Assembly (NCBI GenBank): GCA_031266895.1 | Contig: JAISAD010000048.1 | Location: 1 to 20,080, forward strand | Length of the DNA stretch: 20,080 nt | From: Bacteroidales bacterium | GTDB taxonomy: Bacteria > Bacteroidota > Bacteroidia > Bacteroidales > WCHB1-69 | Direction of reading: 5' to 3' | Shown here: positions 15,901-20,080 of the stretch, in pieces | Numbering within the stretch: position 1 is the first letter of the stretch | Layout of the letters: every line of letters begins with the position of its first letter | Position numbers and translations under genes: made by a program | Notes under the pieces: generated by a model | Told to the model about the DNA's origin: nothing | Database searches by the model: none | Seen by the model: only the letters and a program-made list of their open reading frames with translations

Positions 15901-18876
15901 AATAATCGTCCCGACTTACTGTTTAATAATTCGGACGCTGATGAGAATCAAAGTGATGCAGCAGCTTTTTTCAGGGCGTTGATATCCAAAGGGCTGATAG
16001 ACAAGGTGGCCTCCATGTATGGAGGAAATCAGGGCTTTTATGCCATGTGTAAAATGCATCGCTATTACAACTATCCGGCTTACAATTCGTCGGGTATGCC
16101 TTCATACGTGCGATTGAATGTGCCGACAAAGATAAAATATGGCGGCGGGGCACGTGTGAAAGCGATTACCATGCAGGATAATTGGGAAAAATCGGAAAGC
16201 AGCGCCTACAGGCAGGAGTATTATTATCGAAAAGTGGAAAACGGCAATATTATCAGTTCGGGAGTAGCTGAATATGAACCGGCGGTATGCGCCGAAGAGA
16301 CTGCCTTACGCTATCCTGTATATGACAGAGCGAAAGGGATATTTTTTATAGAAGATGAAATGTACAGTGAAGAGCCATACGGAGAGAGCTATTTTCCGGC
16401 AGCCAATGTAGGCTACAGTCAGGTTATTGTGAGAACCGTTACGCCTTCCAGTGTAAATTTTTCCGCATCAGGCATACAGCGTCATGAATTTTATACGGCC
16501 AAAGACTATCCCATAACAGTAAGCCAGACACCCCTGTCAATTCAAATTGACAGGATGCCCAATCTGCTGAGTATTTTAACGGCAGGGTTTAAACAGTCCA
16601 ATATTTCAGCCTATTCGCAGGGCTATGCGATAGAACTCAATAATATGCACGGACAACAGAAATCTGTTTCTATCTGTCCGTATATTCCCGTGCCAAACAG
16701 TATAAACCAGTGGATTCTGGCAGTAGAAAATTCGGGCTATGCTTCTAAAATAGAATATTTTTACAAGACAAAAAATGGCAACCGAATAGATAACACCGCA
16801 GATGTACTCTTGGATGACGGCATAACAGCAAAGAAGATTTTAGGACAAACTTACGATTTTGTAATTGACCAGCGTGAGGATTATTCCAGATCTATCGGTG
16901 CAGGAGCTGCTACTCAATTTATGCTGGCCGTATGGTTTCCTCCCGTATTTGGCGGTTCGGGCATGGCCATGATCGACTGTTTTGAAGAGCGGGTACGCGC
17001 TGTAGCTACTACCAAAGTAATCTATAATACGGGCATACTGGAACGGGTCAAAAGCTACAACAAGGGGGCAGTAACTACTACCCGATATTTGCAATTCGAC
17101 CCCTACACGGGCAAGCCGCTGCTTACTTCCACCAGCAATGAGTTTGAAGAGCCTGTATATACCTATAATATACCTGCCTACTGGAATTATCCCAATATGG
17201 GCAATGCCGCCGAGAACTACAGGGCCATGTTCTTTAATGCCGATTTTAACAGCAATCATATTTTTGATATGTACGACAGAATCGACAATGCAGGCACCCT
17301 ATTGCCCATCAAACAGTTTCTTAATGGCACTAATTTCTCCTGCTGGAACAGTAGCTGCGTACAAGTTTCCCTGCCGTTGAACAGCAAGGAAATTCTTCGT
17401 TCCCGCTTTGCCAACCAGACAGAGGCAACGGCGGCTACTATTGTTTCATTAACCGATCCGGCCAATCCGGCTAACAGGCGCGTACCCATGATCGAACAGT
17501 TTAACGCTTCCCCCAGTACCTGTTTCCCCTATGCCGACTGTGCCGGCAACAGCCACATGGTGCGCATAGCTTACACACCTGCACAACGTACGCTTTACTT
17601 TTTTAAGGGAGATGCTTTTAGCCGCTTGTGTGCCATGCCCCTGCAGGAATTAATTGATTCGGGATATTACGTATCCGCCAGTGTTAACATTCCCAATTTT
17701 ACCACTATTACCGATTATCGTTTTGTGAAAAGTGGGAATACCATTCTGCTGTATAAAAATAATGCTCAGGTTGCTCGATTTCCGTGGAACAATGACCGAA
17801 AACTGTTTGAAGAGTGCGTAGATGGCGTACTGCAAGCCTCTGCCACAGAGTATAAAAACAACTATGCTTTGTCTTATGCCGATGCAGGGGTAAACATGCT
17901 ATGTCCCGAATATTGGGGTCTTACCAATATGTACCGTCCCCAGCGTTCCAATCTGTATGTAACCGAGCGCAACCAAACCGGCAAAAGTCCTTCTTATCAA
18001 ACCAATGCGGCTTACGACGGCACATTCACCTCTTTCCAGTTCTTTGTACATAAAAACGGAAACGAAAACAATCAGCAAAAGCCATGGACATGGAATGCTG
18101 AAATTACCCGGTACAGTCCCTTTGATTTTGAAATAGAAAACAGAGATGCGCTCAATGTTTATTCCTCAGCTCTTTACGGCTACAAAAATACGCTGGTAAC
18201 TGCCGTTGCTCAAAATGCCCGCTATTATGAAATGGGATTCGACAGTTTTGAAAACGATCCGCAAATTACAACAGGCAATCCTCGTGGACATATTGTCTGT
18301 ACCAATGGCAGCAGAACCAATGCTTATGCTCATACCGGCAATTATTCACTGGTAACACCCAGTAATCAGCTTGTTATTCGTACAAATGTGCAAAACAGTG
18401 CTTCACAGTTTACTCAGGACGTCACGCTCAATCTGATTAAAGACTCCCTGTATGTTTTCTCGTGCTGGGTGCGAAGAAATGATTGTGTTACAACGGAGAA
18501 TAACGGTAATTCATATCAATTTATAGTAACCGGAGGTTCTGCTCCTGTTGAGGTGCAGAAAGAACAGAAAATAGATTGCTGGCAACGCATAGAGATGCTA
18601 TTTACACCCACACAAACAGGCACTAATATAACTTTAACACTGAGAATTCCTATATTTAACTTCTATGTGGACGATATCCGGATTATGCCGGCTAAAGCCG
18701 TCTTAAAGAGCTATGTGTATGATAATAAGTATAGATTAGCGGCCGAGCTGGATGAAAACAACTATGCTACTTTTTATAATTACGATGAAGAGGGAATGCT
18801 GATACAGATTAAAAAGGAGACCGAAAGAGGCATTCAAACCCTGCAGACTACCCGACAGAATTTACCAAAACGTTAA
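12916..18876 (+). CDS. Giant exported Rhs-like shell protein
   Basis: This 1986-residue protein belongs to a recognisable but functionally uncharacterised family of very large Bacteroidetes exported proteins related to Rhs/YD proteins. A signal peptide (residues 1 to about 35, ending LQLHAL) precedes the family hallmark block at about 36-122, which includes DNMVDLFSGNFHYTIPI, EASWVGLGWNLNPGAITR and GVPDDFKGD. Residues about 125-300 are a glycine/serine/tyrosine-rich beta-type segment. DVYNVTGELLQGSFRAYRSD follows near residue 360. A Ca-binding-like loop, DINNNGQPDDGD, is at 637-648. The next blocks are YNYGEKEISYIKEIETS and LDSIRLYSK, then LPSGGAIDMEYESDDYAYVQD. Residues about 1770-1925 resemble a carbohydrate-binding jelly roll (AHTGNYSL, CWQRIEMLFTP, FYVDDIRI). 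A single YD-like motif (about 1933-1972) closes the protein. No YD-repeat array, Rhs core or toxin domain is seen. The start is the ATG at 12916, not the in-frame TTG at 12862. Two exported-protein genes follow in tandem. Confidence 0.85.
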   Translation: MLLKIRNSQISKILALFLLIGLLVQLLQPLQLHALSGGPAQPEMAGFTPADKDNMVDLFSGNFHYTIPIMTVPGSNGGYPVNLTYSSEAAGMEHEASWVGLGWNLNPGAITRQVRGVPDDFKGDIISKTYKKRNNNTFIFTPSFTGEVAGANFGVGVSDSKSFIYNTYNGISLTRRFGLSASYVRTNNVQNEKSVRLTIGGSLTLDSDNGITSSFSMNGGSKNLQLGFNYGYNSKSGVYTYGSQYTLSASQKESGIKGIGLSVGNTFSTAAVLPPIHIPLSSNTFALSFQLGAAGAYLEGCKSVTASICLQSTPDAAIITPAYGLCYADQSSPSSLQDFNREKELCVNQNSKNLPLPVMTHDVYNVTGELLQGSFRAYRSDYGHFFDNHVTTFTSTTEIGADGAAAAGLQAGVDLSFHSGENSSGDWAANAYNTLFSYKNKQSYNNQPNKSINPSLYEPFYFKMSGEQTASESNWLNPLDGNKAVAFQLNKTESTSFWDALNYNYTISNQLNTGKNITQYEQGTRTKRTCNIEYQTGTSSPVGKSHHIKEFSIVNNQGERYTYGKTLYNKIEKEVIFSVPAYNGIDKTTLAYGSNYSSGNANGTVRMGKERLYSYTETPAYAYAYLLTGITSPDYVDINNNGQPDDGDLGYWVKFTYNDKYKCTGNCNNLYRWRFPYEGASYFMGDRSNSTDDKGSYNYGEKEISYIKEIETSTHKARFYASSRTDALGIKSGVDGEYGGGKDPNAVLYKLDSIRLYSKADTNTPIQTAVFEYNYSLCQVVPNSSSGKLTLKTVYFKYGNSAKGQANPYRFHYGYDNAQYNPSYNPTRMDRWGNYKSDANYFEHYVTQDKGKADQWTQAWLLTKIELPSGGAIDMEYESDDYAYVQDRQAMYMALMSGPGSFAKENGSYYVYFKKEAAIQAKAYVTGFKNNLMFFKTAISYDNQKRPDYIQGYIEVIPQTATNASPDGLTGKVQVKPFAAYDVHPVCFLAWQYLKNNRPDLLFNNSDADENQSDAAAFFRALISKGLIDKVASMYGGNQGFYAMCKMHRYYNYPAYNSSGMPSYVRLNVPTKIKYGGGARVKAITMQDNWEKSESSAYRQEYYYRKVENGNIISSGVAEYEPAVCAEETALRYPVYDRAKGIFFIEDEMYSEEPYGESYFPAANVGYSQVIVRTVTPSSVNFSASGIQRHEFYTAKDYPITVSQTPLSIQIDRMPNLLSILTAGFKQSNISAYSQGYAIELNNMHGQQKSVSICPYIPVPNSINQWILAVENSGYASKIEYFYKTKNGNRIDNTADVLLDDGITAKKILGQTYDFVIDQREDYSRSIGAGAATQFMLAVWFPPVFGGSGMAMIDCFEERVRAVATTKVIYNTGILERVKSYNKGAVTTTRYLQFDPYTGKPLLTSTSNEFEEPVYTYNIPAYWNYPNMGNAAENYRAMFFNADFNSNHIFDMYDRIDNAGTLLPIKQFLNGTNFSCWNSSCVQVSLPLNSKEILRSRFANQTEATAATIVSLTDPANPANRRVPMIEQFNASPSTCFPYADCAGNSHMVRIAYTPAQRTLYFFKGDAFSRLCAMPLQELIDSGYYVSASVNIPNFTTITDYRFVKSGNTILLYKNNAQVARFPWNNDRKLFEECVDGVLQASATEYKNNYALSYADAGVNMLCPEYWGLTNMYRPQRSNLYVTERNQTGKSPSYQTNAAYDGTFTSFQFFVHKNGNENNQQKPWTWNAEITRYSPFDFEIENRDALNVYSSALYGYKNTLVTAVAQNARYYEMGFDSFENDPQITTGNPRGHIVCTNGSRTNAYAHTGNYSLVTPSNQLVIRTNVQNSASQFTQDVTLNLIKDSLYVFSCWVRRNDCVTTENNGNSYQFIVTGGSAPVEVQKEQKIDCWQRIEMLFTPTQTGTNITLTLRIPIFNFYVDDIRIMPAKAVLKSYVYDNKYRLAAELDENNYATFYNYDEEGMLIQIKKETERGIQTLQTTRQNLPKR

Positions 18877-18887
18877 AGATAGAAACT

Positions 18888-19667
18888 ATGAAAAAACATA
18901 CACTTACATTAGTAATTATCAGCTTGCTGGGGTCATCAACTTCTCTTATGGCGCAAAACAAGTACTTCTATCCCGAAAAGGGAGACACGGTAAAGTTTGA
19001 CCGGAATGAGTTCTTTACTTTCCTTTGGCCTGAAAGCTTGTTGCCGGATACCCCGTTTACATTTGTGCTGACATCCCTGTTGCCGAAGCAATCCCCCGGT
19101 GATGCGTCGAAAGACAACCCGCCCATATATGCCGACAGCACTATTAACCAATACTATATCAACTATCCATGGTTTGCCCCCGACCTGGATACCGGAACCT
19201 ATATGTGGCAAATTACCTCTCACGGAAGGATCGTTCACACCTCTTTATTCTCTATCTACGATTTTCCCCAGAAGGAAATCCCATACACACTAATGCGCTT
19301 TTCCTGCACACACGCCAGCCTTAAGGAAGAGGCGGATGGCGCTCTGCAAACCGCTTACGATAAATGGCTCTACATTCACTACAGGGAGCTCTATTGGGTG
19401 GCTAGTACCCAGAACCTGCGCTTTAGAGTTCTGGATAAACGAAGAAACACAGTGGCCGATACGGACGAAACCGGTGCGGTAAAAACAGGCTCTTTTCCGC
19501 CTGTACCTATCCAATATGGGGATAACTGGCTGGTACTTAAACTGGAATCATGTATTGACTACTATAATTATTACACCCTTGAAGTATGGAATGCCAAAGG
19601 CGAAATATTGCTGATGCCTTTTTACTGTACATCTTCATTGCCATTCATAGCTTCCGGCATAAGATAA
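18888..19667 (+). CDS. Secreted protein with Ig/FN3-like N-terminal half
   Basis: A 259-residue protein that I do not recognise as a named family. A clear signal peptide (MKKHTLTLVIISLLGSSTSLMAQ, cut before NKYFYP) indicates export. Residues about 30-120 have the look of an Ig or FN3-like beta sandwich: FFTFLWPESLLPDTPFTFVLT, then a proline-rich stretch, then YPWFAPDLDTGTYMWQITSHG, where the Y-W-Q pattern is typical of such domains. The second half (about 125-259) contains YDKWLYIHYRELYWV and several aromatic-rich strands. No lipobox, transmembrane segment or C-terminal sorting domain is apparent. It starts 11 bp after the giant gene and is probably cotranscribed with it. A partner or periplasmic/surface accessory of the giant protein is inference from position and shared export. 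Confidence 0.8.
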   Translation: MKKHTLTLVIISLLGSSTSLMAQNKYFYPEKGDTVKFDRNEFFTFLWPESLLPDTPFTFVLTSLLPKQSPGDASKDNPPIYADSTINQYYINYPWFAPDLDTGTYMWQITSHGRIVHTSLFSIYDFPQKEIPYTLMRFSCTHASLKEEADGALQTAYDKWLYIHYRELYWVASTQNLRFRVLDKRRNTVADTDETGAVKTGSFPPVPIQYGDNWLVLKLESCIDYYNYYTLEVWNAKGEILLMPFYCTSSLPFIASGIR

Positions 19668-19691
19668 CAAACAACTTAATATATAAGCATT

Positions 19692-20080
19692 ATGAATTGT
19701 ACAGCTACAATAAAAACAATACCATATATGGCCGCGATAATTTCGTGCTGCCTGTTCTCCTCCACCGCCTTCAGTGGCAACATCGTATTCACCAAAGCCC
19801 TGCGCGGGAGCAGCATCGTTTCCGGAGAAACGGCAAGCGTCTTTACAGACGCCTACAACTTTACCATTGACAACACAGAGGCGGCCGACATCGCCATTCA
19901 TGTACGGCTTTACCTGGCCGAAGACCGCTTTATTGACCGAAATCAAAACATCTCCTACTCCGTAAGCTATCAACTGCAGCTAACCGACAGATCGGGCACT
20001 GTCAGCACAATTAACGACTCCATAAGACTGAGCTATAATACAGCCGAACCCTTTTCGGATGAGATTATAAAACGGTATCC
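19692..20080 (+). CDS. Secreted protein, N-terminal part only (runs off the window)
   Basis: An open reading frame starts at the ATG at 19692 and stays open for 129 codons to the window end, so the 3' part is missing. The N terminus is a signal peptide (about residues 1-28: MNCTATIKTIPYMAAIISCCLFSSTAFS, then GN). The mature part reads as alternating beta strands, such as SYSVSYQLQLTDRS and NDSIRLSYNTAEPFSDEIIK. In style it resembles the N-terminal beta domains of large Bacteroidetes surface proteins that accompany Rhs-like giants. It lies 24 bp after the preceding gene and probably belongs to the same operon. Full length and function cannot be judged; it may be another very large protein. Confidence 0.75.
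   Translation, partial: MNCTATIKTIPYMAAIISCCLFSSTAFSGNIVFTKALRGSSIVSGETASVFTDAYNFTIDNTEAADIAIHVRLYLAEDRFIDRNQNISYSVSYQLQLTDRSGTVSTINDSIRLSYNTAEPFSDEIIKRY

Overview
The window looks like a chromosomal segment of a Bacteroidetes bacterium, probably near the Chitinophagia/Sphingobacteriia. RpoB and RpoC read very like the proteins of that group. Start codons follow A-rich leaders instead of Shine-Dalgarno sequences. Two intergenic boxes fit the Bacteroidetes -7 consensus TAnnTTTG, and a DUF3467 gene follows rpoC as is common in this phylum. The taxonomic call is from recognition only; no search was run.

Positions 28-11224 (+ strand) hold a housekeeping block: rplK, rplA, rplJ, rplL, rpoB, rpoC, a DUF3467 gene and sufE. 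It covers large-subunit ribosomal proteins, the two big RNA polymerase subunits, a small conserved protein and an Fe-S assembly sulfur-transfer protein. The only sizeable gap is 2171-2366, between rplL and rpoB. It carries a 17-pair hairpin, a candidate attenuator or processing site that could set ribosomal protein output apart from polymerase output. rpoB appears to start at TTG.

Positions 11259-12688 (- strand) hold a compact three-gene cluster, convergent with sufE: a YqeY/GatB-like protein, a PaaI-type hotdog thioesterase and a lipoprotein resembling GldH. A -33/-7 promoter candidate lies at 12790-12819. Its predicted leader of about 95 nt contains two inverted repeats and a repeated 13-14 bp word.

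Positions 12916-20080 (+ strand), divergent from that cluster, hold an accessory locus of three exported proteins in tandem. The first is a 1986-residue Rhs-like giant shell protein. The second is a 259-residue secreted protein with an Ig/FN3-like look. The third is a secreted protein cut off by the window end. The giant belongs to a recognisable Bacteroidetes family (GLGWNLNPG block near the N terminus, YATFYNYDEEG motif near the C terminus). It stops just after that motif and shows no YD-repeat array, Rhs core or toxin tip. This locus is the least understood part of the window; the rest is ordinary core genome.
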